A DNA stretch of 64,000 nucleotides from Sphingosinicella terrae (GCF_003347635.1 NZ_QDFY01000004.1:1-64000); one strand, 5' to 3'. Shown: positions 34,500 through 43,245, counted from the stretch's first letter. Program-made: numbers and translations. The notes: generated by a model not told the origin, from the sequence alone.

Positions 34500-35290
34500 C
34501 CCACCTCAAAGCGCAGGACGCCTTCCATGACGGTGACGCATCGGCCGCCGAGAATCACACGGTCGCCGGCGAGGCGGCCGGTGAGGCGGCCGCCTCGCCG
34601 GCTCGCCTGGAAAGCGGTGAGGCCGTCGCGGCCCAGCCGCTCGGCCCAATAAGGCACGATCACGGCATGGGCGGAGCCGGTAACCGGGTCCTCGTCGATC
34701 CCTGCCCCGGTGGCGAAGACGCGGCTCACCATGTCCGCGTCGCGGCCGCGGGCGGTGACGATCGTCAGGACGTCGCCTTCCTCGGCCAGTCCCCGGAAAT
34801 CGGGCCGGACGGCCAGCACTTCCTCTTCGCTTTCGACGACGACGACGCCGTAGCGGTGAGGATGCCACAAGGTCTCGACGGCGCGGCAGCCGAGCGCCGC
34901 GACGATCTCCGGCAGGGGGCGCGGCTCCGGCTTCCAGGCCGGCAGCGACATCTCATAGCCCTGGCCGGCAGGATCGCGCGACACCTCCAGCAGCCCGGCA
35001 CGGCGGGTGCGGAACCGCACCCGTTCGCCGCCGATCAGGACATGGCCGCTGGCGAGCGTGGCATGGCCGCACAGCACCACCTCGGTGGTCGGCGTGAACC
35101 AGCGCAGCTCGTAATCGGCATCGCCCGTGGCCGGGATGGTGAAGGCGGTCTCGCTGAGATTGTTCTCCATCGCGATCGCCTGGAGGGTCTCGTCCGGCAG
35201 CCAGTCGTCGAGCGGCATCACCGCCGCCGGATTGCCGGTGAACGGGCGGTCGGCGAAGGCGTCCACCTGGACGAGACGCAGCTCGGTCAT
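34496..35290 (-). CDS. PhzF family isomerase-like protein
   Basis: A 264-residue member of the PhzF fold. Typical features are QVDAFADRPFTGNPAAVM at the N-terminus, the catalytic Glu in NNLSETAF, LRWFTPTTEVVLCGHATLASGHVL and DEDPVTGSAHAVIVPYWAERLG. PhzF isomerises a phenazine precursor, but most genomic copies are of unknown substrate. It is the last gene of the pdxH-CDF-phzF chain, overlapping the transporter by four bases. AAGGA is nine bases before ATG 35290. Confidence 0.92.
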   Translation of the reverse strand: MTELRLVQVDAFADRPFTGNPAAVMPLDDWLPDETLQAIAMENNLSETAFTIPATGDADYELRWFTPTTEVVLCGHATLASGHVLIGGERVRFRTRRAGLLEVSRDPAGQGYEMSLPAWKPEPRPLPEIVAALGCRAVETLWHPHRYGVVVVESEEEVLAVRPDFRGLAEEGDVLTIVTARGRDADMVSRVFATGAGIDEDPVTGSAHAVIVPYWAERLGRDGLTAFQASRRGGRLTGRLAGDRVILGGRCVTVMEGVLRFEVG

Positions 35291-36228
35291 TCTCGAAGTC
35301 CTTCCGTTTCGTCGCGTTCGGCCAGAGGATCGTCCGGCCGATCGACCTGTCCTTCCGGATCGAGGTGGATCAGCACCTCGACGCCGGGAAACTCGCGCGC
35401 GAGATCCGCCTCGATCTCCTCCATGACGTCGTGGGCGCGCGCGACCGTCATCTGCGGGTCCACCCACATGTGGAACTGGGCGAATTCGTGAGCGCCGCTG
35501 GTCCGGGTGCGGAAGTCGTGGATGCCCCGTCCCTCCGGATGGCGGGCGGCGACGGCGACGAAGGCCCGCCGGCGCGCGTCGGGCCACTCCTTGTCCATCA
35601 GCTGGTCGAGGGCATGGCTCGAGGCGCGCCAGGCGCCGATCAGCAGCCAGGCGGCGATGCCAAGGCCGAACAGCGGGTCGGCGCCGGCGAAGCCGAGAAA
35701 CTGGTCGAGGACGAGCGCCGCGACGACCGCGAGGTTGAGCAGGAGATCGCTCTGATAATGAAGCCGGTCGGTGCCGATCGCCACCGAGCCGGTGCGCCGC
35801 ACGACCGAGCCCTGATAGGCGACCAGCGCCAAGGTGGCGGCGATGGCGACCAGGGAGACGCCGATGCCATATTCGGCGTGGCTGGTCTCCGCGCCCTGCA
35901 TCAGGCGCTCGACGGCGCGCCAGCCGATGGCGAAGGCGGATACGGTGATGATCCCGACCTGGACGAAGGCGGCGATCGATTCCGCCTTGCCGTGACCGAA
36001 GCGGTGATCGTGGTCCGCCGGCATGGCCGCCACCCGGACGCCGAACAGGGTGATGAGCGAAGCGGCGACGTCGAGTGCGGTGTCGGCGAGCGAGCCGAGC
36101 ATCGCCACCGATCCGGTCTTCCACACCGCGAAGAGCTTGAGCGCGAGCAGCAGGAAGGCGACCGCGACGCTGGCGAGCGCCGCCCGCGCCGTCAGCGAGG
36201 CATGCGCGTCATGCCGCGCATCGGTCAT
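35287..36228 (-). CDS. Cation diffusion facilitator (FieF-like) metal transporter
   Basis: A 313-residue inner-membrane exporter of divalent cations (Zn, Fe, Mn or Co) driven by protons. It has six helices in about residues 12-205; the metal site shows LADTALDVAASL in helix 2 and HYQSDLLLNLAV in helix 5, with the DHDHRFGHGKAES loop between. The cytoplasmic C-terminal domain (about 215-300) has HDFRTRTSGAHEFAQFHMWVDP. The D/D-H/D set in helices 2 and 5 is that of zinc/iron-type members. Starts are overlapped by four bases with pdxH and phzF. Confidence 0.92.
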   Translation of the reverse strand: MTDARHDAHASLTARAALASVAVAFLLLALKLFAVWKTGSVAMLGSLADTALDVAASLITLFGVRVAAMPADHDHRFGHGKAESIAAFVQVGIITVSAFAIGWRAVERLMQGAETSHAEYGIGVSLVAIAATLALVAYQGSVVRRTGSVAIGTDRLHYQSDLLLNLAVVAALVLDQFLGFAGADPLFGLGIAAWLLIGAWRASSHALDQLMDKEWPDARRRAFVAVAARHPEGRGIHDFRTRTSGAHEFAQFHMWVDPQMTVARAHDVMEEIEADLAREFPGVEVLIHLDPEGQVDRPDDPLAERDETEGLRE

Positions 36229-36803
36229 GGATAGAGCAGGCTTTCCGCCCACCCGCCGGCGGTGCGGGTGAAAAGGCGGCGCTCGTGCAGCCGATGCGCG
36301 CGGTCGATCCAGAACTCGATCCGCTCGGGCGCGATCCGGTAGCCCCACCAATGCGGCGGCCGCGGCACATCCCGGCCCTCATAGTCGGTGACGAGCGCCT
36401 GGTAGCGGCTCTCGAAAACGCTGCGCCCGGCCATCGGGCGGGACTGATCCGACGCCCAGGCGCCGAGCTGCGATTCACGCCCGCGGGTGGCGAAATAGGC
36501 GTCGGCCTCCGTGTCCGTCACCGGCGCGACCGGCCCCTCGATGCGGACCTGCCGGCGCAGCGCCTTCCAGTGGAACAGCATGGCGGCGCGCGGGTTGGCG
36601 GCGAGCTCACCGCCCTTGCGGCTGCGGCTGTTGGTGTAGAAGACGAAGCCGCGATCGTCGTGCCCCTTCATCAGCACCATGCGCACGGAGGGCGCACCGT
36701 CGGCATCGGCGGTGGCCAATGCCACCGCCTCCGGATCATTGGGCTCGGACAGCCTCGCCTCCGCGAACCATTCGTCGAAAAGCGCGTGCGGATCGGCAGT
36801 CAT
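36225..36803 (-). CDS. pdxH: Pyridoxamine 5'-phosphate oxidase
   Basis: A 192-residue FMN enzyme that oxidises pyridoxine/pyridoxamine phosphate to PLP. The FMN-binding sequence is SVRMVLMKGHDDRGFVFYTN with SRKGGELAANPRAAMLFHWK, and the C-terminal signature is PHWWGYRIAPERIEFWIDRAHRLHERRLF. Length is slightly below the E. coli enzyme because of a short N-terminus. First gene of a three-gene chain. Confidence 0.95.
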   Translation of the reverse strand: MTADPHALFDEWFAEARLSEPNDPEAVALATADADGAPSVRMVLMKGHDDRGFVFYTNSRSRKGGELAANPRAAMLFHWKALRRQVRIEGPVAPVTDTEADAYFATRGRESQLGAWASDQSRPMAGRSVFESRYQALVTDYEGRDVPRPPHWWGYRIAPERIEFWIDRAHRLHERRLFTRTAGGWAESLLYP

Positions 36804-36812
36804 GCGGCCGAT

Positions 36813-38012
36813 CTACCGGGACGCGGGCGCCGGGTCGAGTGCCGGCCGGTCCGGCCGCCGCCATCCGAGCCCGAGCAGTGGGCGGAGCGGCCCGAGCCGC
36901 AGCGCCAGCGCATAGGCCAGCCAGCATCCGGCGGCGGTCGCCGCGATCAGCAGCGGCGCCTCAAGCCAGACCGGCAGGCGCAGCGCCTTGAGATGGTGGC
37001 CGACGACGACGATGACCGTCTGGTGGGCGATGTAGAAGGGGAAAACGGCGACGGTCAGCGTCCGCAGCAGCCGGCTGTCGCGGTTCAGGTGGAGCGCTCC
37101 GAAGCCGAGCAGGGCGACGATCGCCGCCCATTGGTCGACGGCATAGACGATCCGCATCAGCCCGCGCAGCGCCTCGGGGGGCACGGCCCCTTCGGCCCGC
37201 CAGGCCCAGGCATAGGCCGCAAAGGCGATATAGGCAGCGGCGAAGAGCCAGAGCGCCTTCCAGCGCAGCCGGACGAACGCCTGGACCGCCCGTCCGTCCT
37301 TCGCCACCAGGAAGCCGATCAGGAAGGCGGCGAAGGAGACGGCATGATTGTACCAGTCTCCGACCAGCGCGTGGGTGATCTCGAACCGCGGCAACAGGAT
37401 GAGACGGGCGGCGGCGAGGTAGAGGATCGGCAGGACCATCAGCGCCCAGTCGGGCAGCGCGCCGATCCGCTCTCCGAGCCGCGAAAGCGGGGCGCGCAGG
37501 AAGGCCAGCAGCGCCGCGAGAAGGAGCGTGTAGACGAGCAGATAGACGACGAACCAGAGATGGTTCCAGGTCGGCAGGGCCAGACAGTCCTCGCCACGGC
37601 AGAAGCTACCGTCGGCGGCGAGATAGCGGCCCCAGAAATCGAGATAGCTGCCGGAATAGCCGAGTTTCTCGACGACCTCGTAATAGCTTTGCGGCGGCAC
37701 GATCAGGATCATGCCGGCCAGGAGCGGCAGGAACAGGCGCAGGGTGCGCCTGCCGGCGAGGGTCGCGACTGCCATCTTGTCGGCCATGAACCGGGTCGCC
37801 GCCCCGGAAACGAGGAAAAGCAAGGTGAGCCGCCAAGGGTTGGTAAGCAGCATCAGCGGCTCGATCGCGTGGCCGGAATGATCGCTCTTCACGTGCCAGT
37901 CCCAGGTCACGTAGAACATGCCGACATGATAGAGGATCAGCAGGCCGAAGGCGCCGACGCGCAGCCAATCGAGATAGACCAGGCGGCTTGGCGAGGGGGC
38001 AGGATGGTTCAT
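36813..38012 (-). CDS. Acyltransferase 3 family membrane protein
   Basis: A 399-residue integral membrane acyltransferase with about ten helices. The start RLVYLDWLRVGAFGLLILYHVGMF is the family's first helix with its conserved Asp-Trp/Leu-Arg and the catalytic-type His. Later marks are LWFVVYLLVY and VFPFYIAHQTVIVVVGHHL. Such proteins acylate sugars, glucans or lipids at the inner membrane (OpgC and OafA are examples). It is divergent from a membrane-bound LytTR regulator, 110 bases apart. The substrate is unknown. Confidence 0.88.
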   Translation of the reverse strand: MNHPAPSPSRLVYLDWLRVGAFGLLILYHVGMFYVTWDWHVKSDHSGHAIEPLMLLTNPWRLTLLFLVSGAATRFMADKMAVATLAGRRTLRLFLPLLAGMILIVPPQSYYEVVEKLGYSGSYLDFWGRYLAADGSFCRGEDCLALPTWNHLWFVVYLLVYTLLLAALLAFLRAPLSRLGERIGALPDWALMVLPILYLAAARLILLPRFEITHALVGDWYNHAVSFAAFLIGFLVAKDGRAVQAFVRLRWKALWLFAAAYIAFAAYAWAWRAEGAVPPEALRGLMRIVYAVDQWAAIVALLGFGALHLNRDSRLLRTLTVAVFPFYIAHQTVIVVVGHHLKALRLPVWLEAPLLIAATAAGCWLAYALALRLGPLRPLLGLGWRRPDRPALDPAPASR

Positions 38013-38122
38013 GGCTTGGGCTCCGCAGGACGGTTACGCCCGCAAGGCTGCCCGCGCCCTTCGCGGCGGCGCAACCGCCCCGGGGCGGGCGGCCGCCCTC
38101 TGGTGACGATCGGAACGAGACG

Positions 38123-38980
38123 GTGACGAGCGGCATCCTAGGCGGGACGAGCGGCCCGGCGCTGCCGCCGCATTGGCGGGTCGCCTATGTGATCATCGCG
38201 GTCTCGATGGTGCTGATCGGCACGGTGAACGTGCTGAGCGTGCTCGACGAGCGCAGCTGGATGGGCCGGCCGATCGACTGGTGGGAGCCCGCCGTGTGGG
38301 AGGGGTCGAGCGGGATCGTGCTGCTCGCCCTCGCCTGGATTCCCGGCCGCGCGGTGCACGCCTTTCCGCCTTATGGGCCGAAGGCCGCTCGCCATCTCGC
38401 CATCCACGTCGCGCTCACGATCGGCTTCTCGCTCGCCCATGTTGCGCTGATGATCGTGCTTCGCCACGGCGCCTACATGCTTGCCGGAGAGCGCTATGCG
38501 TTCGGGTCCGATTGGGACCCCTGGCTGTACGAGTATCGCAAGGACTTCATCTCCTACGGCCTCTATGCCGGCATCTTCTGGCTGGCCGCCCGGGTGATGG
38601 GCGACCGCCCGCCGACGCTGGCGGATCCGGGCGCCGGTCCCGCGCCCGATGAGGCGGGCATCGTCATCGACGAGGGCCAGCGGGTGCTCAAGGTCGCGCC
38701 GCCAGAGGTGCTCGCCGCCCGATCGAGCGGCAATTATGTCGAATATTGGCTGGCCGACGGCCGGCGGCCGCTGATGCGGGCGACTCTCGCCGGCGCGGAG
38801 GAGGCCCTGGCCTCGAAGGGGTTCGTGCGCACCCATCGTTCCTGGCTGGTCAATGCGCGCCACGTCGCCGCGATCGAGGCCGAAGGCTCCGGCGATTATG
38901 GCCTCACCCTCACCGACGGCAGCCGTATCCCGCTATCTCGCCGCTACCGGCCGGCGCTCGAGACGCTTCGCCGCCGCTGA
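38123..38980 (+). CDS. Membrane-bound LytTR-domain transcriptional regulator
   Basis: A 285-residue regulator: four hydrophobic segments (about 18-40, 55-75, 85-112, 140-155) and a C-terminal LytTR DNA-binding domain (about 180-283) with VLAARSSGNYVEYWLADGR, FVRTHRSWLVNARHVAAIEAEGSGDY and IPLSRRYRPALETLRR. There is no receiver domain, so it probably senses in the membrane directly. The start is taken as GTG 38123, since no ATG occurs in this part of the frame; the true start may differ. It faces the acyltransferase gene. Confidence 0.82.
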   Translation: MTSGILGGTSGPALPPHWRVAYVIIAVSMVLIGTVNVLSVLDERSWMGRPIDWWEPAVWEGSSGIVLLALAWIPGRAVHAFPPYGPKAARHLAIHVALTIGFSLAHVALMIVLRHGAYMLAGERYAFGSDWDPWLYEYRKDFISYGLYAGIFWLAARVMGDRPPTLADPGAGPAPDEAGIVIDEGQRVLKVAPPEVLAARSSGNYVEYWLADGRRPLMRATLAGAEEALASKGFVRTHRSWLVNARHVAAIEAEGSGDYGLTLTDGSRIPLSRRYRPALETLRRR

Positions 38981-39020
38981 TCCCTTGCCGAAGCGGCGGC
39001 GCTGCACCATTTCAACGCAT

Positions 39021-39036
39021 GTTGCCGACCGGCAAC
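39021..39036. promoter_or_regulatory. Palindrome upstream of the DnaJ gene
   Basis: GTTGCCG-AC-CGGCAAC is a perfect 7-bp inverted repeat with a two-base centre, 37 bases before the DnaJ start codon. Too short a loop for a good RNA hairpin, so a dimeric repressor operator is a possible reading. Unsupported beyond symmetry. Confidence 0.3.
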
Positions 39037-39072
39037 AGTGGACTTTTCGAGCAGGGTGAAGAAGGAACCGGC

Positions 39073-40032
39073 ATGGCCGATCTCTATTCCACGCTCGGTG
39101 TGGCGCGCGGCGCGAGCGAAGCCGATATCAAGAAGGCGTATCGCAAGCTCGCCAAGGAGCTGCACCCCGACCGCAATCGCGACAATCCCAAGGCGTCGGA
39201 GCGCTTCTCCAAGGTCACCCAGGCTTACGACATCCTGACCGACAAGGACAGGCGCGCGCGCTACGACCGCGGCGAGATCGACGAGGACGGCAATCCGCGC
39301 TCGCCCTTCGGCTACGGCACCGGCGGCGAGGGGCCGCAGTCGGGTCCGGGCGGCTTCCGCCGCAGCACCAACGGCATGGATTTCGACCTCGGCAGCGGCG
39401 AGACCGCCGACCTGTCGGACCTGTTCGAAGGCCTGTTCGGCGGTAACGGCAAGCGCGGCCGAAGCGGGGGGTTCGGCGGGTTCGGCCGGCGCAGCCCGCC
39501 GCCGCAGAAGGGCGCCGACGCCGCCTATCGGCTCGAGGTGCCGTTCGAGGATGCCGCCGCCCTGAAGCCGCAGCGGGTCCAGATGGGCAGCGGCAAGACG
39601 CTCGACATCAAGCTTCCCCCCGGCGTCGAGGACGGCACCCGGATCCGTCTGGCCGGCCAGGGCCAGGCAGGGCCGGCCGGCCATGGCGACGCGATCGTCA
39701 CCATCGCGATCAAGCCGCACCGCTTCTTCCGCCGCGATGGCGACCATATCCGCCTCGACCTGCCGGTAGCGATCGACGAGGCGGTGCTCGGGGCGAAGGT
39801 GCGGGTGCCGACGGTGGACGGAGCGGTCATGCTGAGCATTCCGAAGGGATCGAGCTCGGGCAAGGTCCTCCGGCTCAAGGGCAAGGGATTCACCGCCCGG
39901 GACGGCACGCGGGGGGACCAGCTCGTCACCCTGATGGTCGACCTGCCCGCCGACGATGCCGAGCTCTCGTCCTTCCTCGAAGGCTGGAGCGGCAAGGGGC
40001 GGGGAAACCCCCGCAAGGGCCTGGGAGTATAG
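39073..40032 (+). CDS. DnaJ-domain protein (CbpA/DnaJ type B)
   Basis: A 319-residue J-protein cochaperone of DnaK. The J domain is residues 3-70 with an intact HPD in KELHPDRNRDNP. A Gly/Phe-rich region (about 80-155) follows, without the zinc-finger of true DnaJ, then the C-terminal substrate domains (about 160-305; TLDIKLPPGVEDGTRIRLAGQG, GDHIRLDLPVAIDEAVLGAKVRVPT, LRLKGKGF). This is the type II (CbpA-like) layout. AAGGA lies six bases before ATG 39073. Confidence 0.92.
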   Translation: MADLYSTLGVARGASEADIKKAYRKLAKELHPDRNRDNPKASERFSKVTQAYDILTDKDRRARYDRGEIDEDGNPRSPFGYGTGGEGPQSGPGGFRRSTNGMDFDLGSGETADLSDLFEGLFGGNGKRGRSGGFGGFGRRSPPPQKGADAAYRLEVPFEDAAALKPQRVQMGSGKTLDIKLPPGVEDGTRIRLAGQGQAGPAGHGDAIVTIAIKPHRFFRRDGDHIRLDLPVAIDEAVLGAKVRVPTVDGAVMLSIPKGSSSGKVLRLKGKGFTARDGTRGDQLVTLMVDLPADDAELSSFLEGWSGKGRGNPRKGLGV

Positions 40033-40065
40033 GCTCCGCAACAGCAACGGAGACCGATCCAGCCC

Positions 40066-41073
40066 GTGCGTGACCTCTCACCCGAATCGCCGGAAGCCCG
40101 GCGCAAACGGCTCGCCAAGACCAAGGCGCGGCTCGGAACGTTCAGGCACTCCTTCCGGGCCGGGTCGCGATCCTGGGAAGTGACCAAGCGGGTGGCGATC
40201 GGCGTCTATTCCGACGGATTCATCCACGCCGGAAACCTCGCCTACCTCGCCTTGCTCTCGATCTTCCCGTTCGTCATCGTCGCCGCGGCGGTGGCGCGGC
40301 TGTTCGGATCGACCGCGGAGGGCATGAGCGCGGTCAATGCCCTGCTTTCGACGATGCCGCCCGACGTCGCCGACGTGTTGCGGCGGCCGATCCGGGACGT
40401 GCTCGAAGCCCGCTCCGGCAACCTGCTCTGGCTGGGCGCGCTCGTCGGCCTGTGGAGCACCGGCAGCTTCATCGAGACGATTCGCGACATCATCCGCCGC
40501 GCCTACGGCGTCACCTACAGCCGTCCTTTCTGGGAATATCGGCTGGGATCCGCCGGCATGGTCATCGCTTCGGTGATCATCGCGATGATGGCCTTCGCGC
40601 TTTCCGTCTTCCTCTCCAGCATCCAGCAATTCGCCGTCGGCCTCATCCCCGGCGCCGACGATCTGGTCGGCCTCCTCACGCTGCTGCGGGTCGTGCCGGC
40701 ACTCGTCCTGTTCGGATCGCTCTACGTCCTGTTCTACGTGCTGACGCCGAAGCGCTACCGCAGCGGCTGCCCGAAATGGCCCGGGGCCGCCTTCGTCACG
40801 GGCTGGTGGGTGCTGACGACGGCGTTGCTGCCCATGGCGCTGTCGACCCTCGGCGGCTACGATCTCACCTACGGCAGCCTCGCCGGTGTGATCATCGCCT
40901 TGCTCTTCTTCTTCGTCATCGGCCTCGGCCTGGTCATCGGCGCGGAGCTGAACGCCGCGCTTGCGGAGACGCCGGAGCCCAGCCAAGAGGACGTCGTCGC
41001 GGCCGTGACCGAGGAAGCAGCCGAGGAAGCGGAGAAGAAGGCCGAAGAGAAGGTGGAACAGGAGGAAGAATGA
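40066..41073 (+). CDS. YihY/BrkB family inner-membrane protein
   Basis: A 335-residue protein with six membrane helices (about 60-80, 120-145, 165-190, 215-235, 240-262, 272-295) and a charged Glu/Lys tail. Markers are HAGNLAYLALLSIFPFVIVAAA near the start, GNLLWLGALVGLWSTGSFIETI and GYDLTYGSLAGVIIALLFFF. The family was wrongly called RNase BN; its role is undefined. It begins with GTG 40066; its stop overlaps fabI by four bases and encodes its GGAGGAAG site. Confidence 0.9.
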   Translation: MRDLSPESPEARRKRLAKTKARLGTFRHSFRAGSRSWEVTKRVAIGVYSDGFIHAGNLAYLALLSIFPFVIVAAAVARLFGSTAEGMSAVNALLSTMPPDVADVLRRPIRDVLEARSGNLLWLGALVGLWSTGSFIETIRDIIRRAYGVTYSRPFWEYRLGSAGMVIASVIIAMMAFALSVFLSSIQQFAVGLIPGADDLVGLLTLLRVVPALVLFGSLYVLFYVLTPKRYRSGCPKWPGAAFVTGWWVLTTALLPMALSTLGGYDLTYGSLAGVIIALLFFFVIGLGLVIGAELNAALAETPEPSQEDVVAAVTEEAAEEAEKKAEEKVEQEEE

Positions 41074-41873
41074 GCGGCTTGATGCAAGGCAAGCGCGGGC
41101 TCATCATGGGCCTCGCCAACGATCGCTCGCTCGCCTGGGGCATCTCCAAGGCGCTGGCGGCGCACGGCGCGGAGCTCGCCTTCACCTATCAGGGCGACGC
41201 GCTGGAGCGACGGGTGCGGCCGCTCGCCGAGCAGCTCGGCGCCGATTTCCTGATCGAATGCGACGTCGCCGACATGGCCAATCTCGACCGGGCGTTCGAG
41301 ACCCTGGCCGAGCGCTGGGAGGCGATCGACTTCCTCGTCCACGCGATCGGCTTTTCCGACAAGAACGAGCTTCGCGGCAAATTCTTCGACACCAGCCTCG
41401 ACAATTTCCTGCTGACGATGAACGTCTCGGCCTACAGCCTCGTGGCGGTGACCCGGCGAGCCCGCGCGATGATGCCGAACGGCGGCAGCATCCTCACCCT
41501 GTCCTATTACGGCGCCGAGAAGGTCGTGCCCCATTACAACGTCATGGGCGTCGCCAAGGCGGCGCTCGAGACCAGCGTCAAATATCTGGCGATGGACCTG
41601 GGCCCCGAGAATATCCGGATCAACGCCATCTCAGCGGGCCCGATCAAGACGCTGGCGGCGAGCGGGATCGGCGACTTCCGCTACATCCTCAAGTGGAACG
41701 AGCTGAATTCGCCGCTGCGCCGCAACGTCACCATCGAGGATGTCGGCGGCGGCGCGCTCTATCTGCTCTCCGACCTTGCTTCCGGCGTGACCGGCGAGAT
41801 CCACCATATCGACGGCGGCTACAACGTCATCGGCATGAAGGCGGAGGACGCGCCGGACATCGCGCTCGCCTGA
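41070..41873 (+). CDS. fabI: Enoyl-[acyl-carrier-protein] reductase (NADH)
   Basis: A 267-residue short-chain dehydrogenase that carries out the last reduction in each fatty-acid elongation cycle. The nucleotide site [12 protein letters not shown] is that of FabI, and the catalytic Tyr156 and Lys163 ([12 protein letters not shown]) fall at the same numbers as in E. coli; Tyr146 is also kept. Further on are [17 protein letters not shown] and [18 protein letters not shown] 41070 overlaps the previous stop. This is the usual triclosan target. Confidence 0.96.
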   Translation: MSGLMQGKRGLIMGLANDRSLAWGISKALAAHGAELAFTYQGDALERRVRPLAEQLGADFLIECDVADMANLDRAFETLAERWEAIDFLVHAIGFSDKNELRGKFFDTSLDNFLLTMNVSAYSLVAVTRRARAMMPNGGSILTLSYYGAEKVVPHYNVMGVAKAALETSVKYLAMDLGPENIRINAISAGPIKTLAASGIGDFRYILKWNELNSPLRRNVTIEDVGGGALYLLSDLASGVTGEIHHIDGGYNVIGMKAEDAPDIALA

Positions 41874-41880
41874 GGCGAGC

Positions 41881-42165
41881 ATGGCCGGTCGCGCCAAGAG
41901 GCTGCGCATCCACGGCCGGGTCCAGGGCGTCTTCTACCGCGCCTGGACGGTCGAGACGGCGCGCGGCCTCGGGCTCGCCGGATGGGTCCGCAACCGGGCG
42001 GACGGGACGGTCGAGTTGGTCGCCCGCGGCGAGGCCGAGGCGATCGAGCGGCTGATCGCTTTGTGCCGGGAAGGGCCGCCGGCGGCGCGGGTCGAGCGGA
42101 TCGTAGTGGAGGCGGCGCCGGACGAGCCGGCGCCGGAGCCGTTCGAGAAGAGACCGACGGCCTGA
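41881..42165 (+). CDS. acyP: Acylphosphatase
   Basis: A 94-residue hydrolase of acyl phosphates. The two active-site signatures are intact: [11 protein letters not shown] (anion-binding loop with the catalytic Arg) and [12 protein letters not shown] (catalytic Asn). It lies seven bases after fabI and is probably co-transcribed. The C-terminal tail is Pro/Glu-rich. Confidence 0.94.
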   Translation: MAGRAKRLRIHGRVQGVFYRAWTVETARGLGLAGWVRNRADGTVELVARGEAEAIERLIALCREGPPAARVERIVVEAAPDEPAPEPFEKRPTA

Positions 42166-42445
42166 GGCGGCGGGCGAGCGAATATAATAATCGAATCTAA
42201 TCGCCTCCGGGGCGGTTCACAGCGTCTCGGACATTGAACGCTTGACTTTGTTCTCCTTTTGTGCCAGTTTCCGAAATAGTAGAGGTCCGAACCGCGCCCG
42301 GGGCTGCCCGATGGCGGGCGGTATCGGTATGCGTCCGGGAGGACATCTTCCGAGTGGGTAAGTGCGCGGGCGCTGCAGGACGTTGCGGGGCTGCCTGATG
42401 TGCGACGGCCGACGCTGCGGCCGGCTCGAGCACGGCTTTTTCCCA

Positions 42446-42469
42446 CGCGAAGGCGCGAAGGCGCGAAGG
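42446..42469. repeat. Tandem 8-mer CGCGAAGG x3
   Basis: Three copies of CGCGAAGG, followed two bases later by AGTCTCG. Two inverted copies (CCTTCGCG) lie at 42736-42751, so the 8-mers flank the palindromic array. A degenerate version of the same 8-mer triplet plus AGTCTCG occurs at 54709-54732. Confidence 0.75.
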
Positions 42470-42488
42470 AAGTCTCGGCCCCTTCCCC

Positions 42489-42561
42489 GTCATCCCAGCG
42501 AAAGCTGGGATCTCCCTGACTTTCTGAAGAAAAACGAGATCCTGGCGTTCGCCAGGATGAC
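42489..42561. repeat. REP-like inverted pair (units A and B)
   Basis: Unit A (42489-42514) begins GTCATCCCAGCGAAAGCTGG and ends GATCTC. Unit B (42536-42561) is the same unit in opposite orientation, reading GTCATCCTGGCGAACGCCAG on the minus strand. Each unit is itself an imperfect palindrome, so the pair can form a cruciform or a two-armed RNA hairpin. This unit type is widespread in sphingomonad and related intergenic DNA. Confidence 0.75.
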
Positions 42562-42590
42562 GAAGGGGGCGCGGGCCTAGCCCCCTCTCG

Positions 42591-42722
42591 GTCATTCCGG
42601 CGGAAGCCGGAACCCACGAACACGGGGCAGGCAGGCGGACACGGCGGTGCACATCCACAAAGAGCGGTGTTCGTGGGTACCGGCCCTTCGGCCCGCTCAG
42701 GACAGGCTTTCGCCGGATGACG
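42591..42722. repeat. REP-like inverted pair (units C and D)
   Basis: Unit C starts at 42591 with GTCATTCCGGCGGAAGCCGG and continues into AACCCACGAACAC (to 42623). Unit D ends at 42722 and reads GTCATCCGGCGAAAGCCTG on the minus strand; its inner end GTGTTCGTGGGT (42668-42679) is the inverse of unit C's inner end. Unit D carries an extra inner palindrome (GGCCCTTCGGCC), so the arms are unequal in length. Confidence 0.72.
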
Positions 42723-42837
42723 CCTTTTTGGTGGCCCTTCGCGCCTTCGCGGCTTCGATCAAAGGGAGCGGCCGCGCGCACCTTAGGGTTCGGAAGGGCG
42801 CCCCTCGCCACACAGCATTCACGAGAAAGGACAGAGC

Positions 42838-43245
42838 ATGGCCAAGGCACAAAGGGGGCGGCCCAAGGGGGCGCGCAACCAGGTCACCAACGAGGCGAAG
42901 GCGGCGATCCTCGAGGCGTTCGAGAAGCTCGGCGGGGTCGATCGGCTGGTGAAATGGGTGGAGAAGAGCGAGGGCAACGAGACGCTCTACTGGACGAAGA
43001 TCTTCCCCAAGCTGCTGCCGCGCCAGCCGGTCGAGGCGCCGCCGGCCCCCGAGGAGCTGCCGCCGGTCAAGGGCGCCCTGATCTGGCGGACGCCGGCCTG
43101 GGCGAAGGCGGCGCAGAAGAAGAGCCAGCTTCGCGCCGGCACGGCCAAGGCGGCGGCGACGACGCCGCGCCCCAAGGCGGAGGCGCGGGCCAAGACGGCG
43201 GAGGAAAAGCTCGCCGAGATACCCTGCGGATGGGACGATTATTAG
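42838..43245 (+). CDS. Small basic GRPKG-motif protein, phage-like
   Basis: A 135-residue basic protein. The N-terminus RGRPKGARNQVTNEAKAAILEAFEKLGG combines an AT-hook-like GRPKG with a helical segment resembling short proteins found near phage packaging (terminase small-subunit-like) genes. The middle has KIFPKLLPRQ and the tail is Lys/Ala-rich, ending CGWDDY. AAAGGA lies six bases before ATG 42838. No other phage genes are next to it. A DNA-binding role is plausible; homology to terminase is a guess. Confidence 0.75.
   Translation: MAKAQRGRPKGARNQVTNEAKAAILEAFEKLGGVDRLVKWVEKSEGNETLYWTKIFPKLLPRQPVEAPPAPEELPPVKGALIWRTPAWAKAAQKKSQLRAGTAKAAATTPRPKAEARAKTAEEKLAEIPCGWDDY

Larger units (their letters stand above)
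42166..42837. other. 672-base gene-free region with repeat array
   Basis: No convincing gene. The first 280 bases include an AT-richer stretch at 42181-42290 without a clear signal. From 42446 to 42752 lies a nested set of palindromic units (separate entries). The last 85 bases lead to the GRPKG gene and contain its AAAGGA site. A minus-strand open frame crosses the region, but its translation shows repeated PASAGMT-type peptides, the usual product of reading such repeats. Confidence 0.8.

Noticed and set aside
42446-42752. CRISPR array
   Set aside because: Units are inverted, adjacent and of differing size, with no regular direct repeats and spacers and no cas genes.
42197-42850. Minus-strand open frame of 217 codons across the repeat array
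   Set aside because: Its translation contains SWVPASAGMT and IPAFAGMT-type peptides that arise from reading REP-like repeats; no ribosome site and no domain.
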